This document shows positions 1 through 5,311 of a stretch of DNA of 5,311 bases, one piece after another (the first letter of the stretch is position 1; every line of letters begins with the position of its first letter). The position numbers and the translations under genes were made by a program. The notes beneath the pieces are model-generated. The model worked only from the letters and a program-made list of their open reading frames with translations, did no database searches and had not been told where the DNA came from. Source of the stretch: Pseudomonadota bacterium (GTDB taxonomy: Bacteria > Pseudomonadota > Gammaproteobacteria > Steroidobacterales > Steroidobacteraceae); NCBI GenBank assembly GCA_021792815.1, contig JAJYTX010000244.1, positions 1-5,311 of the forward strand, written 5' to 3'.

Positions 1-255
1 GTCAACAAGGTGCGCGACGGCCGGCCGCACATCGTGGATATGATCAAGAACGACGAGATCGATCTCATCGTCAACACGACCGAGGGCAAGCTCGCGATCC
101 GCGAGTCGAACTCCATCCGGCGTGAGGCGGTGCATCATCGGGTGACCTACTACACCACGCTGGCAGCGGGACTCGCCATGTGCGAGGCCCTCGATCATCT
201 GGATGAGGTCGAGGTGAATCGCCTGCAGGATCTGCATCAAGAAGCGTTAGCATGA
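1..255 (+). CDS. carB: carbamoyl-phosphate synthase large subunit, C-terminal end (partial)
   Basis: This is the last 84 codons of CarB, open from the first base in frame 1 and ending in TGA at 253-255. The full enzyme uses bicarbonate, glutamine-derived ammonia and two ATP to make carbamoyl phosphate for pyrimidines and arginine in the cytoplasm. The visible part is the end of the MGS-like allosteric domain, which in E. coli binds UMP, IMP and ornithine. It opens with [11 protein letters not shown] and contains [11 protein letters not shown] and SIRREAV, which line up with the E. coli C terminus (VNKVHEGRPHI, IINTTSGRRAI, VIRRSAL). Lys3, Asn25 and Thr27 of the fragment match effector-site residues Lys993, Asn1015 and Thr1017 of E. 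coli with the same spacing, so nucleotide control is probably kept. Its stop overlaps the greA start as ATGA, which implies translational coupling. Identification is firm; only the 5' part is missing. Confidence 0.96.
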   Translation, partial: VNKVRDGRPHIVDMIKNDEIDLIVNTTEGKLAIRESNSIRREAVHHRVTYYTTLAAGLAMCEALDHLDEVEVNRLQDLHQEALA

Positions 256-725
256 AACGTACTCCCATGACCTTGCGCGGCGCGGAAGCGCTGCGCGCCG
301 AGCTCAAGCGCCTCAAGAGCGAGGCCCGCCCGAACGTCATCAAGGCGATCGCCGAGGCACGCAGCCATGGTGACCTGTCCGAGAACGCCGAGTATCACGC
401 GGCCCGCGAGCAGCAGAGCTTCATCGAGGGGCGGATCCGCGAGATCGAAGGCAAGCTCGCCAACGCCGAGGTCATCGATCCGAGCAAGCTCGCCAATAAC
501 GGCAGGGTGGTTTTCGGCGCGGTGGTCGAACTCGAGGACGAGGACGGGAACCGCGTGGTCTACCAGGTGGCCGGGGAGGATGAGGCCGACATCAGCGCCG
601 GCCGGATCTCGATCAGCTCACCGATCGCGCGTGCGCTCGTCGGCAAGTCCGAAGGTGACGTGGTGGACGTGGCAGCCCCCGGCGGGGTGCGCTCCTACGA
701 GATCGTCGAAGTCCGCTTCGAGTAA
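252..725 (+). CDS. greA: transcription elongation factor GreA
   Basis: GreA enters the secondary channel of RNA polymerase and stimulates cleavage of the 3' end of RNA in backtracked complexes. The 157-residue product matches the E. coli length (158) and aligns along it. It has the [13 protein letters not shown] start of the N-terminal coiled coil (about residues 6-76) and the tip sequence [17 protein letters not shown], with acidic Asp41 and Glu44 that coordinate the catalytic magnesium at the polymerase active site. [13 protein letters not shown] then leads into the C-terminal FKBP-like domain (about 83-157), which contains [16 protein letters not shown] and PGG. The ATG at 252 overlaps the carB stop. 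An alternative ATG at 267 (Met6) would drop five residues, but family members extend to about the first start. A weak purine run AAGAAG ends 7 bases before the ATG, so coupling to carB translation probably matters. Nothing in the gene looks abnormal. Confidence 0.97.
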   Translation: MKRTPMTLRGAEALRAELKRLKSEARPNVIKAIAEARSHGDLSENAEYHAAREQQSFIEGRIREIEGKLANAEVIDPSKLANNGRVVFGAVVELEDEDGNRVVYQVAGEDEADISAGRISISSPIARALVGKSEGDVVDVAAPGGVRSYEIVEVRFE

Positions 726-800
726 TCCGGCATTCTCCCGCTGCGGGCAGGCGAGGCGCGACCGGTCCGGCTGTCGGAATACAGGATCGGTGGTGAGAGG
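726..800. other. convergent greA/yhbY intergenic gap
   Basis: This 75-base gap lies between the stop codons of two genes that point at each other. It holds two small inverted repeats. One is CCCG-CTG-CGGG at 737-747. The other is TCCGG-CTG-TCGGA at 766-778, which includes one G-T wobble. Neither is followed by a T run in either direction, so I do not call an intrinsic terminator. Transcripts may end by Rho or run into the opposite gene. Confidence 0.5.
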
Positions 801-1112
801 TCATTCGTCGGGGATGATGATCCCGGGAAGCTTTGCCCGCGGCCGGTAGAGGACCGCCACGTTGCCGATGCGATGCACCAACGCGCTGGCCGTACGCTGC
901 GAGAGTTTGGCGAACAGCGCATCACGGGCCTCGCGCCCGCCGCCCGGAGCTCTGACCTTGATCAGTTCATGATCGTTGAGCGCCCGGTCGGTTTCCAGAG
1001 CGACCGGTTCGGTGAGGCCGGCGTTGCCGAGCCGCACCACCGGCTTCAGCGGATGAGCCAGGCCGCGCAGATAGCGGCGCTGGCGATCGGTCAGGGTCGG
1101 GGTGGTAGACAT
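801..1112 (-). CDS. yhbY: ribosome assembly RNA-binding protein YhbY (CRM domain)
   Basis: This is a 103-residue single-domain CRM protein. In E. coli YhbY associates with pre-50S particles and is thought to help 23S rRNA maturation. The product has the family pattern: LTDRQRRYLRGLAH near the N terminus, the RNA-binding GxxG loop as RLGNAGLTEPV (Gly29-Asn-Ala-Gly32), HELIKV at 48-53, and RIGNVAVLYR at 81-90 forming the last strand. The start is the ATG at 1112-1110, giving MSTTPTLTDRQ, the usual position just before the domain. The same frame stays open far upstream, but that part is only the mirror of rlmE. There is no clear Shine-Dalgarno; a TACAAT hexamer lies 7 bases before the ATG, hinting at a leaderless message. 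The gene sits reversed between greA and rlmE. Family identity is firm; the exact role in this organism is inferred from E. coli. Confidence 0.93.
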   Translation of the reverse strand: MSTTPTLTDRQRRYLRGLAHPLKPVVRLGNAGLTEPVALETDRALNDHELIKVRAPGGGREARDALFAKLSQRTASALVHRIGNVAVLYRPRAKLPGIIIPDE

Positions 1113-1133
1113 TGGTGAGATTGTACTGGGCAG
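1113..1133. promoter_or_regulatory. candidate bidirectional promoter core between yhbY and rlmE
   Basis: Only 21 bases separate the two divergent start codons. On the minus strand TACAAT (1125-1120) matches the sigma-70 -10 consensus at 5 of 6 positions and would start RNA at or next to the yhbY ATG. On the plus strand the overlapping TGTACT (1122-1127) matches at 4 of 6 and would place its start at about the rlmE ATG. The -35 support is poor: on the minus strand TTGGAC at 1150-1145 has a long 19-base spacer. These are hexamer matches by eye and could be chance; real promoters may lie inside the neighbouring genes. Confidence 0.3.
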
Positions 1134-1763
1134 ATGGCTAAACGGTCCAAGAGCAGCGGCCGCTGGCTGCAGGAACACTTTTCCGATCCGTTCGTGCAGC
1201 GCGCGCAGGCGCAGGGCTGGCGGTCGCGAGCGGTCTTCAAGCTGCAGGAAATCGACTTGCGCGAGAAAATGCTCAATCCTGGGGCAATCTGCCTCGATCT
1301 GGGCGCCGCTCCCGGGGCATGGAGCCAGTATTTGCGCCGCCGTCTCGGCCGCAGCGGTCGCGTGATCGCAACCGATATCCTGGCCATCGAGCCGCTCGAG
1401 GCGGTGGAGTTCGTTCATGGGGACTTCCGGGAGCAGGACGTCTTCGAGCGTATCCTGGCGCTGGTGCCCGGACGGCAGGTGGATTGGGTGTTCTCGGACA
1501 TGGCCCCCTCTCTCAGCGGCATCGATGCCATCGACCAGCCTCGCGCGATGTACCTGGCGGAGCTGGCGCTCGATATGTCCGAGCGGGCCTTGAAGGACGG
1601 TGGCGGCGCCCTGATCAAGGTGTTTCAGGGCGCAGGATTCGATACGCTGCTGCGCGATGCCCGGAGCCGTTTCGCCAAGGTGAAGCTGGTCAAGCCCGCC
1701 GCTTCCCGGGCACGCAGCCCAGAGGTCTATCTTCTGGCCAGGGAATTCCGATCTATTGGCTAA
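1134..1763 (+). CDS. rlmE: 23S rRNA (uridine-2'-O)-methyltransferase RlmE (FtsJ/RrmJ)
   Basis: RlmE transfers methyl from S-adenosylmethionine to the 2'-hydroxyl of U2552 (E. coli numbering) in the 23S A-loop, a late step in 50S maturation. The 209-residue product equals the E. coli length. It has SSGRWLQEHFSDPFVQRAQ at the N terminus, the SAM-binding motif DLGAAPGAW at 55-63 (usually GGW), Asp81 and Asp97 as cofactor-pocket acids, SDMAPSLSG at 121-129, and IKVFQG at 161-166. The catalytic tetrad Lys36, Asp122, Lys162 and Glu197 is intact and spaced as in E. coli (K38, D124, K164, E199). The start ATG gives MAKRSKSSGRW, the normal N terminus. There is no good Shine-Dalgarno in the 21-base gap before it. 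The gene is followed 31 bases later by ftsH, the conserved pair that is a heat-shock operon in E. coli. Confidence 0.97.
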   Translation: MAKRSKSSGRWLQEHFSDPFVQRAQAQGWRSRAVFKLQEIDLREKMLNPGAICLDLGAAPGAWSQYLRRRLGRSGRVIATDILAIEPLEAVEFVHGDFREQDVFERILALVPGRQVDWVFSDMAPSLSGIDAIDQPRAMYLAELALDMSERALKDGGGALIKVFQGAGFDTLLRDARSRFAKVKLVKPAASRARSPEVYLLAREFRSIG

Positions 1764-1764
1764 G

Positions 1765-1779
1765 CACCAGCGCTTGGTG
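1765..1779 (+). other. small hairpin between rlmE and ftsH
   Basis: CACCA (1765-1769) can pair with TGGTG (1775-1779) around a five-base GCGCT loop. It starts just after the rlmE stop and ends 15 bases before the ftsH ATG. An alternative AAGC/GCTT stem (1762-1765 with 1772-1775) overlaps it. There is no T run after it, so it is not a terminator. It may shape the message between the two genes, or be chance. Confidence 0.35.
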
Positions 1780-1794
1780 TAGCGTGCAAAGGCA

Positions 1795-3711
1795 ATGAAC
1801 GATCTGACCAAGAACATCATTCTCTGGGTAGTCATCGTCCTGGTGCTGCTGGCGGTATTCAGCCGCTACATGCCGACCACCAATCAGCCGGAGATGATTT
1901 CGTATTCCACGTTCCTCAAGGACGTGCAGACCAGCCAGGTCGACTCCGTGACCTTCCAGGGGACCGAACTCTATGGGCTGTTGAAGAACCACAAGCAGTT
2001 CAAGACGTTCAATCCGGAGACCGACTACACTGCCCTGATCGGTACGCTGGAGAAGTACAACGTCGATATCTCGGGCCGCGCGCCGAAGGAGGAGGGTTTC
2101 CTCGAGCAGGTGTTCATCCAGCTGCTGCCGGTGCTGGTGCTGATTTTCGTGTTTGCGTACATGCTCAGGCAGATGCAGGGCGCCTCCGGCGGCCGAGGGG
2201 CGATGTCCTTCGGCAAGAGCCGGGCACGGCTGCTCGGCGAAGACCAGGTGAGCGTCACCTTTGCCGACGTCGCGGGTGTGGACGAGGCCAAGCAGGAGGT
2301 CGGGGAGATCGTCGACTTCCTGAAGGACCCGGGGAAGTTCCAGAAGCTCGGCGGCAAGATCCCCAAGGGCGTGCTCATGGTCGGTTCGCCGGGCACGGGC
2401 AAGACACTGCTCGCGCGGGCCATTGCCGGCGAGGCCAAGGTGCCTTTCTTCACCATCTCGGGTTCTGATTTCGTCGAGATGTTCGTCGGCGTGGGCGCCT
2501 CGCGCGTGCGCGACATGTTCGAGCAGGCCAAGAAACATGCGCCGTGCATCATCTTCATAGACGAGATCGATGCGGTGGGCCGTCACCGCGGCGCGGGCCT
2601 CGGCGGCGGACACGACGAGCGCGAGCAGACCCTCAATCAGCTACTCGTCGAGATGGACGGATTCGAGGGCAACGAAGGCATCATCGTCATTGCGGCGACC
2701 AACCGCCCGGACGTGCTGGACCCGGCGCTGCTGCGTCCGGGGCGTTTCGACCGCCAGGTGGTGGTCCCGCTGCCGGACGTGCGTGGGCGCGAGCAGATCC
2801 TGCGCGTGCACATGCGCCGCGTGCCTCTGGCCGATGACGTGAAGCCGGCGCTGATCGCGCGCGGCACACCCGGTTTCTCGGGTGCCGACCTCGCCAATCT
2901 CGTGAACGAAGCGGCGTTGTTCGCCGCCCGCGCCAACAAGCGCATCGTCGGCATGGAGGAGTTCGAACGCGCCAAGGACAAGATCATGATGGGCGCCGAG
3001 CGGCGCTCGATGGTGATGACCGAGGATGAAAAGCGCATGACGGCCTTCCACGAGGCCGGGCATGCGATCGTCGGCATGACGGTGCCGGAGCACGATCCGG
3101 TGTACAAGGTGACCATCATCCCGCGGGGCCGGGCCCTGGGGGTGACCCAGTTCCTGCCGGAGCAGGATCGCTACAGCATGTCGAAGCGGCGCCTGGAGAG
3201 CACGATCGCGACCCTGTTCGGGGGGCGCGTCGCGGAGGAGCTGATCTTCGGCCCCGAGGCGGTCACCACCGGAGCGTCCAACGACATCGAGCGCGCCACG
3301 GAGCTGGCGCGCAATATGGTGACCAAGTGGGGATTGTCGGACAAGCTCGGCCCGCTCACCTACTCGGAAGAGATGGGCGAGGTGTTCCTCGGCCGCAGCG
3401 TCACCCAGCACAAGCAGGTCTCGGATGTGACCGCGCATGCCATCGACGAAGAGGTGCGCCGCGTCATCGAAGGCAACTACAAGCGCGCGCGGGAGATCCT
3501 GACCTCCGCGCTCGACAAGTTGCACGCCATGGCCGAGGCGCTCATGAAGTACGAGACCATCGAGGAAGAGCAGCTCAAGGACATCATGGCGGGCCGCGTG
3601 CCGAAACCGCCGGCCGGATGGGACGACTCGGTGTCGAATCATCGGCCGCCGATGCCGCCGGCGAGCGGGCCGGTAGCCGGAGTGCCGCCGCTGGGCTCTC
3701 CGGCGGCCTGA
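1795..3711 (+). CDS. ftsH: ATP-dependent inner-membrane zinc metalloprotease FtsH
   Basis: FtsH is a hexameric AAA+ protease of the inner membrane that extracts and degrades membrane and short-lived proteins; in E. coli its substrates include LpxC and sigma-32. In the 638-residue product, TM1 is about residues 7-23, the periplasmic domain about 24-103, and TM2 about 104-124. The AAA+ module follows with Walker A GSPGTGKT (197-204), pore motif FVG (230-232), Walker B IIFIDE (252-257), and arginine fingers Arg314 and Arg317 in the second region of homology. The protease domain has HEAGH at 419-423 (zinc ligands His419 and His423, catalytic Glu420) and Asp497 as third zinc ligand. Residues 604-638 form a proline-rich tail. 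The ATG is fixed by an in-frame TAG at 1780. The Shine-Dalgarno-like AAAGG lies only 2 bases before it. The Walker A serine replaces the usual proline of GPPGTGKT. Identity is certain. Confidence 0.98.
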   Translation: MNDLTKNIILWVVIVLVLLAVFSRYMPTTNQPEMISYSTFLKDVQTSQVDSVTFQGTELYGLLKNHKQFKTFNPETDYTALIGTLEKYNVDISGRAPKEEGFLEQVFIQLLPVLVLIFVFAYMLRQMQGASGGRGAMSFGKSRARLLGEDQVSVTFADVAGVDEAKQEVGEIVDFLKDPGKFQKLGGKIPKGVLMVGSPGTGKTLLARAIAGEAKVPFFTISGSDFVEMFVGVGASRVRDMFEQAKKHAPCIIFIDEIDAVGRHRGAGLGGGHDEREQTLNQLLVEMDGFEGNEGIIVIAATNRPDVLDPALLRPGRFDRQVVVPLPDVRGREQILRVHMRRVPLADDVKPALIARGTPGFSGADLANLVNEAALFAARANKRIVGMEEFERAKDKIMMGAERRSMVMTEDEKRMTAFHEAGHAIVGMTVPEHDPVYKVTIIPRGRALGVTQFLPEQDRYSMSKRRLESTIATLFGGRVAEELIFGPEAVTTGASNDIERATELARNMVTKWGLSDKLGPLTYSEEMGEVFLGRSVTQHKQVSDVTAHAIDEEVRRVIEGNYKRAREILTSALDKLHAMAEALMKYETIEEEQLKDIMAGRVPKPPAGWDDSVSNHRPPMPPASGPVAGVPPLGSPAA

Positions 3712-3778
3712 GGCGTCCAGCCTGCCGCCGGGGCGGGGCAAACCGCCTGCGGAGGGCGGCGCCGGGACCTCCAGAGGC
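3712..3778 (+). promoter_or_regulatory. structured GC-rich ftsH-folP spacer (candidate leader)
   Basis: This 67-base spacer holds complementary segments that cannot all pair at once. CCGCC (3743-3747) or GCCGCC (3724-3729) can pair with GGCGG(C) at 3755-3760. GGAGG (3751-3755), a strong Shine-Dalgarno-like sequence, can pair with CCTCC (3768-3772), just before the AGAGG next to the folP start. No T run follows, so it is not an intrinsic terminator. In such GC-rich DNA short complementary runs are common, so regulation is only a possibility. Confidence 0.3.
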
Positions 3779-4627
3779 ATGGGCTTGGTTTTGCGCTGCG
3801 GGCAGCGGACGCTTGATCTGGAGCGTCCGCTCGTCATGGGCATCCTCAACGTCACCCCGGACTCGTTTTCTGACGGCGGAGATTACTTCGACCTCGACGC
3901 CGCAGTGGCGCGCGGCCTCGAGCTCGCGGCACAAGGTGCCGCCCTCATCGACGTCGGTGGGGAATCCACCCGCCCCGGCGCCCGGGCGGTGGCGGCCCAG
4001 GAAGAGCTGTCGCGGGTGATCCCGGTCGTGCAGCGGCTGCGTCCGCTCGTTCAGGCGGTCATTTCGATCGACACGAGCAAGCCCCAGGTCATGCGCGCGG
4101 CCAGTGCCGCCGGAGCCGAGTTCATCAACGACGTGTGGGCGCTGCGCGAGCCCGGTGCGCTCGAGGCGGCGCTCGAATCCGGCTGTGCGGTGTGCCTGAT
4201 GCACATGCAGGGCGAGCCGCGCACCATGCAGCACTCCCCGCGGTACTCGGACGTGGTGGGCGAGGTGCGACAATTTTTGAGGGAACGTGTCGCGCTCTGC
4301 CGCGCCGCCGGAATGTCCGCCGATCGCATCGTGCTCGATCCGGGCTTCGGCTTCGGCAAGACGCTCGAGCACAACCTGCAGCTGCTGCGCCACCTGGATG
4401 AGTTCGCCGCCGACGGCCTGCCCGTGCTCGCGGGCCTGTCGCGCAAGTCCCTGATTGGCAGGCTCACGGGACGGCCGGCGCCGCAGCGCGCCTCCGGCAG
4501 CGTGGCGGCCGCCCTGATGGCCGCCCTCAAGGGCGCCCGTATTCTGCGCGTGCACGACGTGGCCGCAACGGTGGATGCGCTGAAGGTGCTGGAGGCAATC
4601 GACGCGCGCTCGGCTCTCATCCCCTGA
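3779..4627 (+). CDS. folP: dihydropteroate synthase
   Basis: FolP joins p-aminobenzoate to 6-hydroxymethyl-7,8-dihydropterin pyrophosphate to give 7,8-dihydropteroate, the sulfonamide-sensitive step of folate synthesis in the cytoplasm. The 282-residue product equals the E. coli length and forms one TIM barrel. Visible motifs are MGILNVTPDSFSDGG at 20-34 (Asn24 for magnesium and substrate), DVGGESTRPGA at 58-68 (Thr64 in loop 2), IDTSKP with Asp98, IND with Asn117, LMHMQG, LDPGFGFGK with Asp187, SRKS with Lys223, and RVHD with Arg257 and His259. Phe30 and Pro66, sulfonamide-contact positions, keep the sensitive-type residues. The ATG start fits the family N terminus, but its AGAGG (3773-3777) is only 1 base away. 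The same AGAGG is 7 bases before an in-frame TTG at 3785 (codon 3), so that start is possible. It is chromosomal folP, not a plasmid sul gene. Confidence 0.97.
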   Translation: MGLVLRCGQRTLDLERPLVMGILNVTPDSFSDGGDYFDLDAAVARGLELAAQGAALIDVGGESTRPGARAVAAQEELSRVIPVVQRLRPLVQAVISIDTSKPQVMRAASAAGAEFINDVWALREPGALEAALESGCAVCLMHMQGEPRTMQHSPRYSDVVGEVRQFLRERVALCRAAGMSADRIVLDPGFGFGKTLEHNLQLLRHLDEFAADGLPVLAGLSRKSLIGRLTGRPAPQRASGSVAAALMAALKGARILRVHDVAATVDALKVLEAIDARSALIP

Positions 4628-4657
4628 TTTCATTGCCCGCAGCGGACCGTGCGGTGC

Positions 4658-4666
4658 TGGTATGAC
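4658..4666 (+). promoter_or_regulatory. candidate extended -10 promoter upstream of glmM
   Basis: TGGTATGAC fits the extended -10 pattern TGnTATAAT, with the TG element and 4 of 6 hexamer bases. It is 31 bases after the folP stop and about 135 bases before glmM. The nearest -35-like TTGCCC (4633-4638) is 22 bases away, which is too far, so only the extended -10 form would work. It could give glmM its own promoter beside read-through from folP. The match is weak and unsupported by other evidence. Confidence 0.22.
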
Positions 4667-4720
4667 GTCTGCACGGAAGACCCGCGCGAAGTCGTCGGGC
4701 GCGATCCCGATCGCAGCCCG

Positions 4721-4741
4721 GGCCGGCCACGCTGGCCTGCC
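4721..4741 (+). other. strong hairpin in the folP-glmM gap
   Basis: GGCCA (4725-4729) pairs with TGGCC (4733-4737) around a three-base CGC loop. Past one C/T mismatch, GGC (4721-4723) pairs with GCC (4739-4741), giving eight G/C-rich pairs in all. There is no T run on either side, so it is not an intrinsic terminator for folP. It lies about 60 bases before the glmM start and may be an mRNA structure in its leader. The gap from 4628 to 4800 otherwise holds no convincing gene. Confidence 0.4.
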
Positions 4742-4800
4742 GGTGAGCCGATGGCCGATAATGCGACGGGTCATGAGCCGGTAATGGCGAGGCGCATCAG

Positions 4801-5311
4801 GTGAGCCGGAAATACTTCGGGACGGATGGTGTCAGGGGTCGGGTGGGCGAGCACCCCATGACGGTTGATTTCGCGTTGAAGCTGGCGAGCGCCGCCGGGC
4901 GCGTGCTCGCTCCCGAGGGTGGCACCGTGCTCATCGGCAAGGACACGCGCCTTTCGGGCTATATGTTCGAGTCTGCGCTCGAGGCCGGCTTCATCGCTTC
5001 GGGTGTCAACGTCATGCTCATCGGGCCGCTGCCCACACCGGGAATCGCCTATATGACGCGGCGCTTCGAACGCGACTTCGGCGTGGTGATCAGCGCTTCG
5101 CACAATCCCTACGACGACAATGGCATCAAGTTCTTCGACAGCAGCGGCGGGAAGCTCTCCGACGCGCTCGAGGCGCGCATCGAGGCGGAGCTCGAGAACC
5201 CGGTGCTCACCCGCGCCTCGCGCAGCCTCGGCCGCGCCACCCGTGTCGATCGCTCGCGCACGCACTACCAGGACTTCTGCGCCTCGACGCTGCCCGAAGG
5301 GGTGGATCTGT
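4801..5311 (+). CDS. glmM: phosphoglucosamine mutase, N-terminal part (partial)
   Basis: GlmM converts glucosamine-6-phosphate to glucosamine-1-phosphate, which GlmU turns into UDP-GlcNAc for peptidoglycan and LPS. The window holds the first 170 residues of a protein usually near 445. The N terminus [19 protein letters not shown] is typical. [13 protein letters not shown] (45-57) belongs to domain 1. The active-site loop [17 protein letters not shown] (96-112) carries Ser100, the residue phosphorylated in the family, within the alpha-D-phosphohexomutase signature. I chose the GTG at 4801 because the family motif begins four residues in and GAGG (4789-4792) sits 8 bases before it. The upstream ATG at 4784 is in another frame and stops at 4802-4804. 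folP-glmM is a conserved pair in gammaproteobacteria. The reading frame is open to the window edge. Confidence 0.97.
   Translation, partial: MSRKYFGTDGVRGRVGEHPMTVDFALKLASAAGRVLAPEGGTVLIGKDTRLSGYMFESALEAGFIASGVNVMLIGPLPTPGIAYMTRRFERDFGVVISASHNPYDDNGIKFFDSSGGKLSDALEARIEAELENPVLTRASRSLGRATRVDRSRTHYQDFCASTLPEGVDL

Noticed and set aside
737..778. Intrinsic terminator between greA and yhbY
   Set aside because: The stems are only 4-5 pairs and no T run follows on either strand.
1113..1835. Open minus-strand frame extending yhbY upstream to a 344-residue protein
   Set aside because: The extra part is antisense to the complete rlmE gene and to the ftsH start, has no family features, and the YhbY family starts at the ATG at 1112. 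It is a high-GC mirror frame.
1753..2613. 286-codon minus-strand open frame at the ftsH 5' half
   Set aside because: It is antisense to the conserved membrane and AAA+ region of ftsH, with no domain signal and no start context.
2641..3855. 404-codon minus-strand open frame across ftsH
   Set aside because: It lies opposite the well-conserved ftsH coding sequence. Its composition is rich in Arg, His and Gly, as expected for a codon mirror, and it has no recognisable domain.
4721..4741. Rho-independent terminator after folP
   Set aside because: The stem is good but it is followed by GC-rich sequence rather than a T run on either strand.
3584..4774. 396-codon minus-strand open frame across folP
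   Set aside because: It mirrors folP and the flanking spacers. The folP frame has all catalytic motifs, while this one has none.
1..5311. Mobile element, CRISPR array, toxin-antitoxin or novel defence system
   Set aside because: I found no long direct or terminal inverted repeats, no transposase or integrase motifs and no unassigned large coding region. All coding space is explained by seven conserved housekeeping genes.

Overview
The window is a stretch of high-GC (roughly 60-65% by eye) gammaproteobacterial chromosome carrying core housekeeping genes. The order is carB (3' end) > greA > yhbY (reversed) > rlmE > ftsH > folP > glmM (5' end). All of the proteins read closest to Escherichia coli and Pseudomonas family members. 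Having carB directly upstream of greA is the Pseudomonas-type arrangement; in E. coli carB lies elsewhere. The strong G/C bias at third codon positions also makes long false open frames on the opposite strand. I infer a GC-rich gammaproteobacterium (pseudomonad, xanthomonad or a related environmental lineage), but the species cannot be fixed from this sequence.

Layout: positions 1-255 hold the C-terminal allosteric end of carbamoyl-phosphate synthase large subunit, with its stop overlapping the greA start (ATGA). greA ends at 725. A 75-base convergent gap (726-800) follows, then yhbY on the minus strand (801-1112). Only 21 bases separate the yhbY start codon from the divergent rlmE start codon at 1134. 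rlmE, ftsH and folP run in one direction with gaps of 31 and 67 bases. A longer 173-base gap leads to glmM, which starts with GTG at 4801 and runs off the window.

The genes belong to conserved growth functions. CarB supplies carbamoyl phosphate for pyrimidine and arginine synthesis. GreA rescues backtracked RNA polymerase. YhbY and RlmE act on the 50S ribosomal subunit. FtsH is the membrane AAA+ protease for quality control and, in E. coli, for LpxC turnover. FolP makes dihydropteroate for folate. GlmM makes glucosamine-1-phosphate for peptidoglycan and LPS. All key catalytic residues I could locate are present, and no gene appears broken.

I see no mobile element, CRISPR array, tRNA, rRNA or undescribed system. 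The less ordinary signals are in the non-coding joints: a tiny divergent yhbY/rlmE promoter region that may give leaderless messages, hairpins just before ftsH and folP with badly spaced Shine-Dalgarno sequences, and a structured folP-glmM gap with very small open frames, one of which overlaps the glmM start.
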